The position numbers and the translations under genes were made by a program. From positions 184,768 to 220,725 of the forward strand of contig NZ_QUAK01000149.1 of NCBI RefSeq assembly GCF_003429565.1: DNA of 35,958 nt. The letters run 5' to 3'. This DNA is from Streptomyces triticagri. Its GTDB lineage: Bacteria > Actinomycetota > Actinomycetes > Streptomycetales > Streptomycetaceae. Positions 16,740 through 24,749 of this stretch are shown piece after piece (the stretch's first letter is position 1; each line of letters begins with the position of its first letter). The notes beneath the pieces were generated by a model. It saw only the letters and a list, made by a program, of their open reading frames with translations. It searched no databases and was not told where the DNA came from.

Positions 16740-18179
16740 TCACTCCCCGTCGGTGCGGCCGGCTCCCTCGGACTCGGACTTCCCGGACGGGACGTCGTCC
16801 GCATCGCCGGCCGGCCGCGGCCCCGGAACAGCCCCCTTGTCCGCCGCCCCAGGACCGTGGTTGAACAGCAGATTCAGCAGGATCGCCGTGATGCAGCCGG
16901 CACTGATCCCGCTGTCCATCACGGTCTGGAACCAGTCGGGGAACTCCGCGTAGATCTTCGGGACCCCGACCGGCAGCATCCCGATCGCGACCGACACCGC
17001 CACGACCGTGAGGTGATGGGTCCCGCGGAAGTCCACGGTCGCCAGGGTGCGCAGACCGCTGGCCGCCACGGTCCCGAACATGACCAGGCCGGCCCCGCCG
17101 AGCACCGACGCCGGCACCGCGGCCACCACCGCACCCAGCTTCGGCAGCAGCCCGAGCAGCACCAGGATCCCGCCGGCCGCCGCGACCACCCACCGGCTGC
17201 GTACCCGGGTCATGCCGACCAGGCCGACGTTCTGGGCGAACGCCGTGTACGGGAAGGTGTTGAACACCCCGCCGAGCACCGTGGACAGGCCGTCCGCCCG
17301 CAGCCCGTCGGCCAGCGGGCGCGCCGTCACCTTGCGTCCGGTCATCTCGCCGACCGCGATCATGTCGCCGGTCGTCTCGGTCATGATGACGAGCGCCACC
17401 ACCAGCATGGACACCACGGCCGCGGGCTCGAACGTCGGCGCCCCGAAGTGGAAGGGCGTACTGACACCCAGCCAGTCCGCGTCACCCACGTCGCCGAAGT
17501 CCGTGAAGCCGAACGGCACCGCGACCGCCATCCCGACCGCGATCCCCACCAGGACCGCGATCCGGCTGAGGAAGGGCGGCGCGAAGCGCTGCACGCCCAG
17601 CACCACGACCAGGACGAAGGCCGCGAGGCCGAGATTCTTCGGCGCCCCGAAGTCCGGCGAACCGGCCCCGCCCGCGGCCCAGTTGCCCGCCACCGGCAGC
17701 AGTGAGACCCCGATGATCAGGATGACCGTGCCGGTGACCAGCGGCGGGAAGAAGCGCAGCAGCTTCCCGAAGACGGGCGCGAGCAGAATCATCGCCACCC
17801 CGGAAACGATCACCGATCCGTAGATCGCGGGCAGCCCGCCGCCCTCCGTCCCGATCAGCACCATGGGGGAGACCGCGGCGAAGGTGACGCCCTGCATGAT
17901 GGGCAGCCGCACCCCGAACCGCCAGAACCCCACACACTGGATCAGGGTGGCTATCCCGCACAGCAGCAGATCAGCGGTGATCAGATACGCCAGGTCGGCC
18001 GGCGACAGCTTCATCGCCCCGCCGACGATCAGCGGTACCGCCACGGCGCCCGCGTACATCGCAAGCACATGCTGCAGTCCGAAGACGGCCAGATGCGAGA
18101 CGGGCGGAACCTCGTCCACCGGATGCGGCGCGGGGCGCGCGGACGGGACCGGTGGTGGCGGGGATGCCGAGGACGCCAT
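16740..18179 (-). CDS. NCS2-family uracil/xanthine:cation symporter
   Basis: Imports a purine or pyrimidine base across the cytoplasmic membrane. 479 residues with about 12-14 hydrophobic segments. The family signatures are FGLQHVLAMYAGAVAVPLIVG (start of the transport domain), LPIMQGVTFAAVSPM, the substrate-site acidic motif MTETTGDMIAVGEM and GGVFNTFPYTAFAQNVGLV. The C-terminal tail is hydrophilic (about 35 residues). The ATG follows AGGAG at six bases. The xanthine/urate branch is likelier than the uracil branch from the ETTGDMIA and NTFP motifs, but the substrate is not certain. Confidence 0.92.
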   Translation of the reverse strand: MASSASPPPPVPSARPAPHPVDEVPPVSHLAVFGLQHVLAMYAGAVAVPLIVGGAMKLSPADLAYLITADLLLCGIATLIQCVGFWRFGVRLPIMQGVTFAAVSPMVLIGTEGGGLPAIYGSVIVSGVAMILLAPVFGKLLRFFPPLVTGTVILIIGVSLLPVAGNWAAGGAGSPDFGAPKNLGLAAFVLVVVLGVQRFAPPFLSRIAVLVGIAVGMAVAVPFGFTDFGDVGDADWLGVSTPFHFGAPTFEPAAVVSMLVVALVIMTETTGDMIAVGEMTGRKVTARPLADGLRADGLSTVLGGVFNTFPYTAFAQNVGLVGMTRVRSRWVVAAAGGILVLLGLLPKLGAVVAAVPASVLGGAGLVMFGTVAASGLRTLATVDFRGTHHLTVVAVSVAIGMLPVGVPKIYAEFPDWFQTVMDSGISAGCITAILLNLLFNHGPGAADKGAVPGPRPAGDADDVPSGKSESEGAGRTDGE

Positions 18180-18312
18180 GAGCACTCCTGGGGTCAGGCG
18201 GGTGACGGGGGACTGCACGTGACCGTAAGTGGCTTGATCATGTCGGTGATTACACAGGTGTTGCCGTGCTGTGTCGGCGGTTTCGACCCGGTCCCGCGCT
18301 CGGCGGTGCCGG

Positions 18313-19728
18313 TCAGGTGTCTTCGACGGGAGCCGGGCCGGGAGCGGTCACGCCGCGGTCCGTGCCGTCGTCGCCCAGGTCCCCGGCGGCCGAAAGCAGC
18401 CCCGGCCAGTCGGGGATCTTCACCGGAGGACGCCCGAGCGACGCCCCCAGATCCGCCTCGGCCCGCTCGATGTCCTCCCAGCCCCGCCAGAGCACGGGGC
18501 GCACACCGTCCGCGCGCAGCGCGTCGAGCGGGTCGGCGCGATGACGGCCCGCCAGCACCGGGGCGTCGTCGAGCAGCGAGGCGACCGTCTCCTTGGAGCA
18601 CGGGCGGTTGGTGCCGATCACCCCCGTGGGCCCGCGTTTGATCCAGCCGGCCACGTACTCGCCGCGCGCCACCGCGCCGTCGCGCAGCACCCTGCCCGCG
18701 AGGTGAGGGACGGTCCCTCGGTCGTCGTCGAACGGCAGCCCGTCGAGCGGGACCCCGCGGTATCCGACGGACCGCAGCACCAAGTCCGCCGGAATCTCCT
18801 CGAACCGGCCGCTGCCCGTGACGCCTCCGGCACCGTCCTGGAGCGTGCGCTCGAACCGCACCGCGCCCACCCGCCCCGAATCGCCCGAGGCCAGGAACTC
18901 CACCGGCCGCAGCTGGAATCGCAGATGGACCCGGCGTACACCGGGGGAGTCGGGAACGGGGTCCGCCTCGGCCCAGCCGCGCAGCACCGCGATGTTCCGG
19001 CGCACCGCGGTCGGCAGCGCGGACGGGTCCGAGTACCCAGGATCGAGAGCGAGTTCCCCGGGATCGACGATCACCTGTACGCCCGGCAGCGCACCCAGTT
19101 CGCGCAGCTCCTTGGTGGTGAAGCGGGCCTGCGAAGGGCCGCGCCGCCCCACCAGATGCACCTCCCGCAACCGGCTCTCGGCGAGCGCTTCGAGCGCCGC
19201 CTGCGGCATGTCGGTGGCCCGCAGATCGGCGAACGGGCGAGCGAGGATACGAGCCACGTCGAGGCCCACATTGCCCACGCCGATCACCACGGCCGAACGT
19301 ACGCGGGTGAGGGTCTCGAAGGCCGCGGCATCCGGATGCGCGCTGTACCAGGAGACGAACTCGGTCGCCGAACGACTTCCGGCCAGATCCTCGCCCGGCA
19401 CGCCAAGCCTGCGATCGGCCGCCGCGCCCACGCAGTACACCACCGCGTCGTACAGCTCGAGGAGCCGCCCGGGCGGGACCCCGCCCGGACCGACCTGCAC
19501 ACCTCCGAGGAAGCGCACCCGGTCCTGGGTGAGGACGGTCCGCAGGCTGTTCTGCAGGGACTTGATCTTCTCGTGGTCGGGCGCGACCCCGTACCGCACC
19601 AGGCCGTACGGGCACGGCAGCCGGTCGAGCACATCGACCCGGACATCGGGCACCCGGTCCTGGCCGAGGAGGGACTGGGCGGCATACACCCCGCTCGGGC
19701 CCGATCCGACGACGGCGACCTGCAGCAC
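18313..19728 (-). CDS. FprA-type ferredoxin-NADP+ reductase (adrenodoxin-reductase family)
   Basis: A 471-residue flavoprotein that moves electrons between NADPH and ferredoxin. VAVVGSGPSGVYAAQSLL binds FAD. CPYGLVRYGVAPDHEKIKSLQ is the diagnostic adrenodoxin-reductase/FprA motif. VVIGVGNVGLDVARILAR is the second Rossmann motif for NADPH. AGWIKRGPTGVIGTNRPCSKET near the C-terminus completes the FAD pocket. The start is a GTG with GGAAGGAG upstream. It could feed electrons to P450s such as the one at 26.5-27.8 kb, but no ferredoxin gene lies in the window, so that pairing is speculative. Confidence 0.93.
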   Translation of the reverse strand: MLQVAVVGSGPSGVYAAQSLLGQDRVPDVRVDVLDRLPCPYGLVRYGVAPDHEKIKSLQNSLRTVLTQDRVRFLGGVQVGPGGVPPGRLLELYDAVVYCVGAAADRRLGVPGEDLAGSRSATEFVSWYSAHPDAAAFETLTRVRSAVVIGVGNVGLDVARILARPFADLRATDMPQAALEALAESRLREVHLVGRRGPSQARFTTKELRELGALPGVQVIVDPGELALDPGYSDPSALPTAVRRNIAVLRGWAEADPVPDSPGVRRVHLRFQLRPVEFLASGDSGRVGAVRFERTLQDGAGGVTGSGRFEEIPADLVLRSVGYRGVPLDGLPFDDDRGTVPHLAGRVLRDGAVARGEYVAGWIKRGPTGVIGTNRPCSKETVASLLDDAPVLAGRHRADPLDALRADGVRPVLWRGWEDIERAEADLGASLGRPPVKIPDWPGLLSAAGDLGDDGTDRGVTAPGPAPVEDT

Positions 19729-19837
19729 GGTGGGCTCCTTCCGCGGCGTGATTCCAGGATCGCATCAGGTGCGCCGGGAGGGGGAGACGTGTGGCAGCGG
19801 CGGCAGCGGTACCGTCCGGGGCCCGGCCCGCCGGGGC

Positions 19838-20524
19838 TCAGGCCATGCCGCGCATCCGGTTGATCTCACTGGTCTGCTGGGCGATCACGTCGGTGGCCAT
19901 CTCCTCGAGCTGGACGTTGTTGCCGTCCGACAGCACATCCGTGGCCATCATGACCGCGCCCCGGTGATGCGTGATCATCAGCTTCAGGAAGAGCTGGTCG
20001 AAGGCCTCGCCCTCGGCCTTGCGCAGGCTCTCCAGCTGAGCCTCGCCCGCCATACCGGGCATCTTGGCGTGATCGTGCCCCGACCCACCGTGCGCCTCGC
20101 CGTCACCGCCGCCCTCGCCCTTGCCGCTCGCGGCCTTGTCGTGCTTGGCGAGCCAGCCCTCCATCGCGCCGACCTCGGGCCCCTGCGCCGCCTCGATGCG
20201 CTTGGCCAGCCGCTTCACCTTCGAGGCCTTCGCCCGCTTCGGGGCGAGCTTCGTCATGGTGAGTGCCTGCTTGTGGTGCACGATCATCATCTGTGCGTAC
20301 GTCACATCCGCGGAGTTCGGCGAGTCGTCGCCGCGCCGCTTCTTCGCCTCCTCGGGGCCTATCGTCTCCGCCCGTTCGCCCGGCTTGCCCGGTGCGATCA
20401 CCGAAGGGCCGCTCTGGGCCGCGGAGTTGTCGTCCCCACCGGAGTCGCAGGCCGTGACGGACAGAGCGACGGCGGCGGTGGCCGCCGCAGCCAGGACACG
20501 CATGGATCCGATCCGCTCGAGCAC
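19838..20524 (-). CDS. DUF305-family lipoprotein, histidine/methionine-rich
   Basis: 228 residues from a GTG preceded by GGGAGG. The N-terminus is a lipoprotein signal with lipobox VTAC (C26), so the protein is probably anchored outside the membrane. The body holds two DUF305 units, each with the paired histidines: YAQMMIVHHKQALTM and FLKLMITHHRGAVMMA. A linker contains GHDHAKMPGM, a likely metal-binding stretch. DUF305 proteins form a ferritin-like four-helix bundle and are often linked to copper, but function is not settled. It is transcribed divergently from the LVIVD gene, sharing a 216-bp spacer. Confidence 0.88.
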   Translation of the reverse strand: MLERIGSMRVLAAAATAAVALSVTACDSGGDDNSAAQSGPSVIAPGKPGERAETIGPEEAKKRRGDDSPNSADVTYAQMMIVHHKQALTMTKLAPKRAKASKVKRLAKRIEAAQGPEVGAMEGWLAKHDKAASGKGEGGGDGEAHGGSGHDHAKMPGMAGEAQLESLRKAEGEAFDQLFLKLMITHHRGAVMMATDVLSDGNNVQLEEMATDVIAQQTSEINRMRGMA

Positions 20525-20662
20525 AACTGCCTCCCGGGGCACAGAGGTTGGGGCACAGAGTTGGTGACGGCATCCGACAACGTTGTGCGACAGCAGCGTC
20601 ATGACGGTACGCCAGTGATTGTCGATGATCGAAAACTTTCATTACAAGGATGTTGCCACCTA

Positions 20663-20690
20663 TTGATATGTGCATGGCAGCGCCGATACT
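20663..20690 (+). promoter_or_regulatory. Possible promoter of the LVIVD gene
   Basis: TTGATA (20663-20668) and GATACT (20685-20690), 16 bp apart, lie in the AT-rich centre of the divergent spacer. They leave a leader of about 45 nt. Confidence 0.4.
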
Positions 20691-20740
20691 GCGAATGTCC
20701 GTGCCCCTTCAAACTGCGCACGGCCATGAGGGAGGACGCA

Positions 20741-22252
20741 GTGACCCTGTTGAACACACCCCGGATACGGCGCAGACGTCTCGTCGGTGCCGCAGCCGCC
20801 GTCGGCCTGGTCGCCACCCTGTTGACCGCCGGACCCGCGTCCGCGACGCCCGACCCCGGCGACGCACCCACACGTACGGAGGTGTCCCGGAGCACCAGCG
20901 CCGAGACCAAGGCCGCCATCAAGCGCGGTGACATCCCCGACCCCGACGAGATAGTCCACTCCGACAACATCGAGCACCTGGCGAACATCCCCAAGGACGT
21001 GCTCTCCGACACCAATTCGGATCTGGCATTCCAGGGCAAGTACGCCTACGCGGGCAACTACGACGGCTTCCGGATCTTCGACATCAGCAACCCGAGGTCC
21101 CCGAAGACCGTCGCCCAGGTGCTGTGCCCGGGCAGCCAGAACGACATCTCCGTCTCCGGGAACCTGCTGTTCCTGTCGACCGACTCCTCACGCAGCGACG
21201 ACTCCTGTGCCAGCACCACCCAGCCGGCGACGGAGAAGTCCTCCTGGGAGGGCATGAAGGTCTTCGACATCAGCGACAAGCGCAATCCCAAGTACGTCGC
21301 CGCCGTCGAGACCGCCTGCGGCTCGCACACCCACACCCTGGTCCCCGAGCGCCGGAACGTCTACATCTACGTGTCGTCGTACTCGCCGAGCGCGGACTTC
21401 CCCGACTGCCAGCCGCCGCACGACGGCATCTCGGTCATCAAGGTGCCCCGCAAGGCGCCCGAGCGGTCGGCCGTGGTGAAGTTCCCGGTGCTCTTCCCCG
21501 GCGACGGCCCGGACGGCGGCGGCAACCCCGGTGAGCCCACGAACCCCGGCGTCTCCAAGACCACCGGCTGCCACGACCTCACCGTGCTGCCCTCCAAGAA
21601 CCTCGCGGCCGGCGCCTGCATGGGCGACGGCATCCTCTTCGACATCAAGAACCCGGAGCGGCCCAAGGTCATCGACCGGGTCCAGGACAACGTCAACTTC
21701 GCGTTCTGGCACTCGGCCACCTTCAACCAGCGGGCGGACAAGGTGGTGTTCACCGACGAACTCGGTGGCGGCGGAGCAGCCACCTGCAACGAAGAGATCG
21801 GCCCGGACCGCGGCGCCGACGGCATCTATGACATCAAGGGCAAGGGAGACAAGCGCAAGCTCGTCTTCAAGAGCTACTACAAGATCGACCGGCACCAGGC
21901 GGACACCGAGAACTGCGTGGCGCACAACGGCTCGCTCATCCCGGTCAAGGGCAAGGACCTGATGGTCCAGGCCTGGTACCAGGGAGGCGTCTCCGTCTGG
22001 GACTTCACCAACTCCTCGAAGCCCAAGGAGATCGCCTACTTCGAGCGCGGCCCGCTCAGCACGGACACCCTCACCACGGGCGGATCGTGGTCGGCGTACT
22101 ACTACAACGGCTACATCTACTCGAACGACATGGCCAAGGGCTTCGACGTACTGAAGCTCGACGACCGCAGAACGGATCCGGCCAAGCGGATCCGGCTCGA
22201 CGAGCTCAACGTCCAGACCCAGCCGGACTATTTCGCCCGCAACCGCGGCTGA
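20741..22252 (+). CDS. Secreted LVIVD-repeat beta-propeller protein
   Basis: 503 residues from a GTG with GGAGG five bases upstream. The N-terminus has RIRRRRLVG followed by a hydrophobic core and cleavage near PASA-TPDP (about residue 35); the arginine run would permit Tat export. LVIVD-type blades recur: YAYAGNYDGFRIFDISNPRSPK, WEGMKVFDISDKRNPKYVA, DGILFDIKNPERPKVIDRV and QGGVSVWDFTNSSKPKEIAYF. Several cysteines and HT/DC motifs are conserved among actinobacterial homologues as I remember them. No enzyme function can be assigned. It pairs with the divergent DUF305 lipoprotein, and its last 25 bp overlap the convergent TetR gene. Confidence 0.87.
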   Translation: MTLLNTPRIRRRRLVGAAAAVGLVATLLTAGPASATPDPGDAPTRTEVSRSTSAETKAAIKRGDIPDPDEIVHSDNIEHLANIPKDVLSDTNSDLAFQGKYAYAGNYDGFRIFDISNPRSPKTVAQVLCPGSQNDISVSGNLLFLSTDSSRSDDSCASTTQPATEKSSWEGMKVFDISDKRNPKYVAAVETACGSHTHTLVPERRNVYIYVSSYSPSADFPDCQPPHDGISVIKVPRKAPERSAVVKFPVLFPGDGPDGGGNPGEPTNPGVSKTTGCHDLTVLPSKNLAAGACMGDGILFDIKNPERPKVIDRVQDNVNFAFWHSATFNQRADKVVFTDELGGGGAATCNEEIGPDRGADGIYDIKGKGDKRKLVFKSYYKIDRHQADTENCVAHNGSLIPVKGKDLMVQAWYQGGVSVWDFTNSSKPKEIAYFERGPLSTDTLTTGGSWSAYYYNGYIYSNDMAKGFDVLKLDDRRTDPAKRIRLDELNVQTQPDYFARNRG

Positions 22253-22902
22253 AGCGGCTGACCGGGCCCCTGCTCGAGCAGTTCGCTGCGCGATCCGCCG
22301 GGCGGGGGTCCGTCCGGCGGATCGCCGAGCTTCCAGTCGAGCCCGAAGCGCTGGAACAGCTCCGCCCGCAGCACCTGCGGCGGCATCGGAGCACCCGGCA
22401 GCAGTACGGCCACCACGGCACCCATCAACAGCGCCCGCAGCAGCGGGTATTCGCGGTCCGCGTCGGCCGAGCCGTGCCGTTCGACCGTGTCGCGCAGCAG
22501 CTCGGCGAGCCGCTGCTGCTCCTGGCACTGGACGAATCCCTCGGCCTGCAGGATCCCCGCCATGTGCTGGCGCATCAGCACCGGCCGGTCCACCGCGAGA
22601 CCCAGGATCGCGTCGATGGCCCGCGCCATGCGTTCGGGGCCGTCGTCGGTGTGCGGTTGCCGTTCCAGGGCCGCCTCGAGAGTCAGATGCATCAAGCGGT
22701 GCACCGCGGCCTGGAGCAACTGACGTTTGCTCGGGAAGTAGTAGGACACCAGACCGCGGGCCGCACCCGCCCGGTCGGCGATGTCACCCAGAGTGGTCCT
22801 GTCGTAGCCCCGCTCGCTGACCAGCTCGACTGTGGCGTTCAGAAGTCGCTCGCGGGATCGCCTGCGCAGTTCCTCATTGACCGATGCGCTTCGCGGGGAC
22901 AT
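22228..22902 (-). CDS. TetR-family transcriptional regulator
   Basis: 224 residues. The helix-turn-helix domain spans about residues 18-65 (LLNATVELVSERGYDRTTLGDIADRAG, then ARGLVSYYFPSKRQLL). The rest is an all-helical ligand domain ending in a Pro/Gly-rich tail. ATG with AGGAG seven bases upstream. The stop lies inside the end of the convergent LVIVD gene. Upstream is the palindrome AGTATACT, which could be both -10 and autoregulatory operator. The ligand and target genes are unknown; no divergent partner gene is present, since bL37 is on the same strand. Confidence 0.92.
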   Translation of the reverse strand: MSPRSASVNEELRRRSRERLLNATVELVSERGYDRTTLGDIADRAGAARGLVSYYFPSKRQLLQAAVHRLMHLTLEAALERQPHTDDGPERMARAIDAILGLAVDRPVLMRQHMAGILQAEGFVQCQEQQRLAELLRDTVERHGSADADREYPLLRALLMGAVVAVLLPGAPMPPQVLRAELFQRFGLDWKLGDPPDGPPPGGSRSELLEQGPGQPLQPRLRAK

Positions 22903-22934
22903 CCTGTAACTCCTGCGTTGACTGGCTGCGGGCC

Positions 22935-22942
22935 AGTATACT
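22935..22942 (-). promoter_or_regulatory. Palindromic -10/operator candidate of the TetR gene
   Basis: AGTATACT, an 8-bp palindrome; on the minus strand TATACT is a near-consensus -10, about 33 bp before the ATG. There is no clear -35. Confidence 0.4.
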
Positions 22943-22950
22943 CAGCGCGT

Positions 22951-22977
22951 CCCGCACGGCCCCGGCCGTACTGCGGG
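22951..22977. other. Stem-loop in the TetR-bL37 spacer
   Basis: CCCGCA and CGGCC arms pair with GGCCG and TGCGGG, giving an 11-bp imperfect stem (a 3-nt bulge). It is the first of three consecutive hairpins. Confidence 0.5.
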
Positions 22978-22982
22978 ATGGG

Positions 22983-23025
22983 CGTCCGCATTTGGGCGAC
23001 GCGGGGGATCGTCCAAATGCGGACG
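22983..23025. repeat. Long inverted repeat between TetR and bL37 genes
   Basis: CGTCCGCATTTGG (22983-22995) and its exact complement (23013-23025). The stem extends inward four more pairs with one G-U, leaving a 9-nt loop. AT-containing arms are unusual for the local composition. Confidence 0.85.
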
Positions 23026-23052
23026 TAAGCGCACGTCAGGTGCGCTGCGCGT

Positions 23053-23083
23053 CAGGGGCGGCACCTCTCGGGTGCCGCCCCTG
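23053..23083 (-). terminator. Terminator of the bL37 gene
   Basis: CAGGGGCGGCACC pairs perfectly with GGTGCCGCCCCTG (13 bp) around a 5-nt loop, 20 bases downstream of the bL37 stop. Confidence 0.85.
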
Positions 23084-23103
23084 CGTATGTACGGACCGCG
23101 CGC

Positions 23104-23181
23104 TCAGCTCTGCGGACGCGAGCCGTGATTCGCGTTGTTCTTGCGGCGGGCCTTCTTCTTGCGGCGTCGCTTCGACGACAT
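23104..23181 (-). CDS. 50S ribosomal protein bL37-type mini-protein (25 aa)
   Basis: An extremely basic 25-residue product, MSSKRRRKKKARRKNNANHG continuing SRPQS, with 11 Lys/Arg. It aligns along its whole length with the mycobacterial large-subunit protein bL37, sharing the R-KK--RK---ANHG-RP pattern. ATG with GGAGGA five bases upstream, TGA stop, and a terminator right behind, all of which support a real gene. It would act as a structural peptide in the 50S subunit. It is far from other ribosomal genes. Identification rests on remembered homologue sequence, not a search. Confidence 0.82.
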   Translation of the reverse strand: MSSKRRRKKKARRKNNANHGSRPQS

Positions 23182-23302
23182 CGAATCCTCCGTGTTCCCT
23201 CGGGTACGTCCCTGAATGTCAGTACAGGCGATCATGCCGCCTCTACCCAGCACGATGGTCGGCAATGCATCGAATTCTCGCCACCGATACGACCCCGCGT
23301 CA

Positions 23303-24016
23303 TCACTGTGGGTCGTGGATTCCGTCGACGCGCCTCAGCACCGGCCGCAGCCCGTCGGGACGTTCCGCGGCCGGCAGATGATCCACGAAGTGGACGGCGC
23401 AGCCGATGCCCGCAGCGCCGCCGTCGGCGACGCGGTCGTCACCGACCATCAGGGTGTCCACCGGATCGGTGCCGAGCCCTTCGCAGCCGAGCTCGAACAG
23501 CCGCGGATCGGGCTTCTGCACGCCGAGTTCGTACGACAGGACGTAGGTGTCGACATACGGGGCGAGACCGTGCTCGCGGAACACTGGGCGCAGGTCCCAG
23601 CCGATGTTGCTGACCACTCCCACCCGCACGCCCCGGCGGTGCAGCCCGGTGAGCACCTCGCGGGTGTCCGGGTACGGGTGCCAGGCGGCCGGTGTCATAT
23701 GGCGTGCGTAGAGGGCCTCGGCCAGCTCGGGGGCCGGGAGCTGCACCTGGCGTACGAGGGCGAGGTAGGCGGCGCGGTGCCGTGCGGCGCTCTCGTCGCG
23801 GGTCGCCCACACATCCGCGATCGACTCGGGCACGACGGGGGAGTGCGTGGACCCGGGGAGGGCACCCACCGCTTCGAGCTCCCTGGCGCAGCGGTCGAAC
23901 TCGGCGTCGTCCAGGGCGATGCCGGTCCGGTCGAGGGTCGCCCTGAGCCATGACACCGTCGGCTCGATACGGAGCAGGGTCCCGGAGAAGTCGAAGAGCA
24001 CACCCTTGATCGCCAT
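23303..24016 (-). CDS. HAD-superfamily hydrolase with DxS motif I
   Basis: 237 residues. Motif I is VLFDFSGTL: nucleophile D9 is present but the second, acid/base Asp is Ser11. The cap region follows (about residues 15-120). Motif II lies in VGVVSNIGWD, the Lys in LGVQKPDPRLFEL, and motif IV in TLMVGDDRVADGGAAG. The fold is therefore complete, yet the loss of the second Asp makes ordinary phosphatase chemistry less certain. ATG with AGGA eight bases upstream. It follows the PAP2 gene by 32 bp and is probably co-transcribed with it and the M56 gene. Confidence 0.85.
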   Translation of the reverse strand: MAIKGVLFDFSGTLLRIEPTVSWLRATLDRTGIALDDAEFDRCARELEAVGALPGSTHSPVVPESIADVWATRDESAARHRAAYLALVRQVQLPAPELAEALYARHMTPAAWHPYPDTREVLTGLHRRGVRVGVVSNIGWDLRPVFREHGLAPYVDTYVLSYELGVQKPDPRLFELGCEGLGTDPVDTLMVGDDRVADGGAAGIGCAVHFVDHLPAAERPDGLRPVLRRVDGIHDPQ

Positions 24017-24048
24017 GCGGCGATCCTGGGCCGCCCGCCCGTGCACGG

Positions 24049-24717
24049 TCAAGCGGATCGGGTCCGCCGGGCGCGGTCGTGGGCGAGCACGGCGACGAGG
24101 ACGGCCAGGGTGCCGAGCAGCCAGCCGCCCATCACATCGGTCGGCCAGTGCACCCCGAGCCAGACCCGCGTCCAGCCCACTCCCAGCACGGACACGGTGA
24201 CGCCGGCGACCGCGGACCACCACAGGGGCCCGCGGACCGCGTGCATCCGCAATACCCACAGGCACAGTCCGAGCACCACCACCGCCGTCATCGCGTGCCC
24301 CGAGGGAAACGCCTGGTACCGCGCACTGTCCACCGGATCCGCCCACACCGGGCGGTCGCGGTCGACGGCCGCCTTGAGGACCTGCTGGAGCACGGTGGCG
24401 AGCACACAGGTCACCGCGCAGCACAGCGCGGACCGGCGGCGCCCTTGCATCCAGAGCCGGACCGTCACCACGGCGGCCAGCAGGCGCATGGTCCACGGGT
24501 CCCAGACCCAGTCGGTGAGTACGCGCTGTGTGCGGGTCATCGCCGGATGGTCGAGCGCCCAGCGGTGCGTCGTCCGCGCCAGGTCCTCGTCGAAGGCGAG
24601 CAGCGGACCCCAGCCGACCGCGACGAGCACGAGCAGCACGCTCGCGGCGGCGCAGGCGGCCACCGAGCAGGCGATCAGGGGGAGCGGCCGGTACGGGGAG
24701 GGTGGTGCCGAAGCCAT
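24049..24717 (-). CDS. PAP2-superfamily membrane phosphatase
   Basis: 222 residues with about five to six membrane segments. The three phosphatase signatures are present: KAAVDRDRP (K-x6-RP), PSGHAM, and TRVWLGVHWPTD (R-x5-H-x3-D). Likely substrates are undecaprenyl pyrophosphate, phosphatidic acid or a similar lipid phosphate on the outer face of the membrane. It lies 32 bp from each neighbour (M56 upstream, HAD downstream), an operon-like arrangement. Ribosome-binding site weak (GAAGA). Confidence 0.92.
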   Translation of the reverse strand: MASAPPSPYRPLPLIACSVAACAAASVLLVLVAVGWGPLLAFDEDLARTTHRWALDHPAMTRTQRVLTDWVWDPWTMRLLAAVVTVRLWMQGRRRSALCCAVTCVLATVLQQVLKAAVDRDRPVWADPVDSARYQAFPSGHAMTAVVVLGLCLWVLRMHAVRGPLWWSAVAGVTVSVLGVGWTRVWLGVHWPTDVMGGWLLGTLAVLVAVLAHDRARRTRSA

Positions 24718-24749
24718 CGTGCGATCTTCGCGCACCCGGCGCCCGGGGA

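Noticed and set aside
18818..20740. Very long upstream extension of the LVIVD reading frame
   Set aside because: The extension lies antisense to the ferredoxin reductase and DUF305 genes. The true start is fixed by the ribosome-binding site and signal peptide at 20741.
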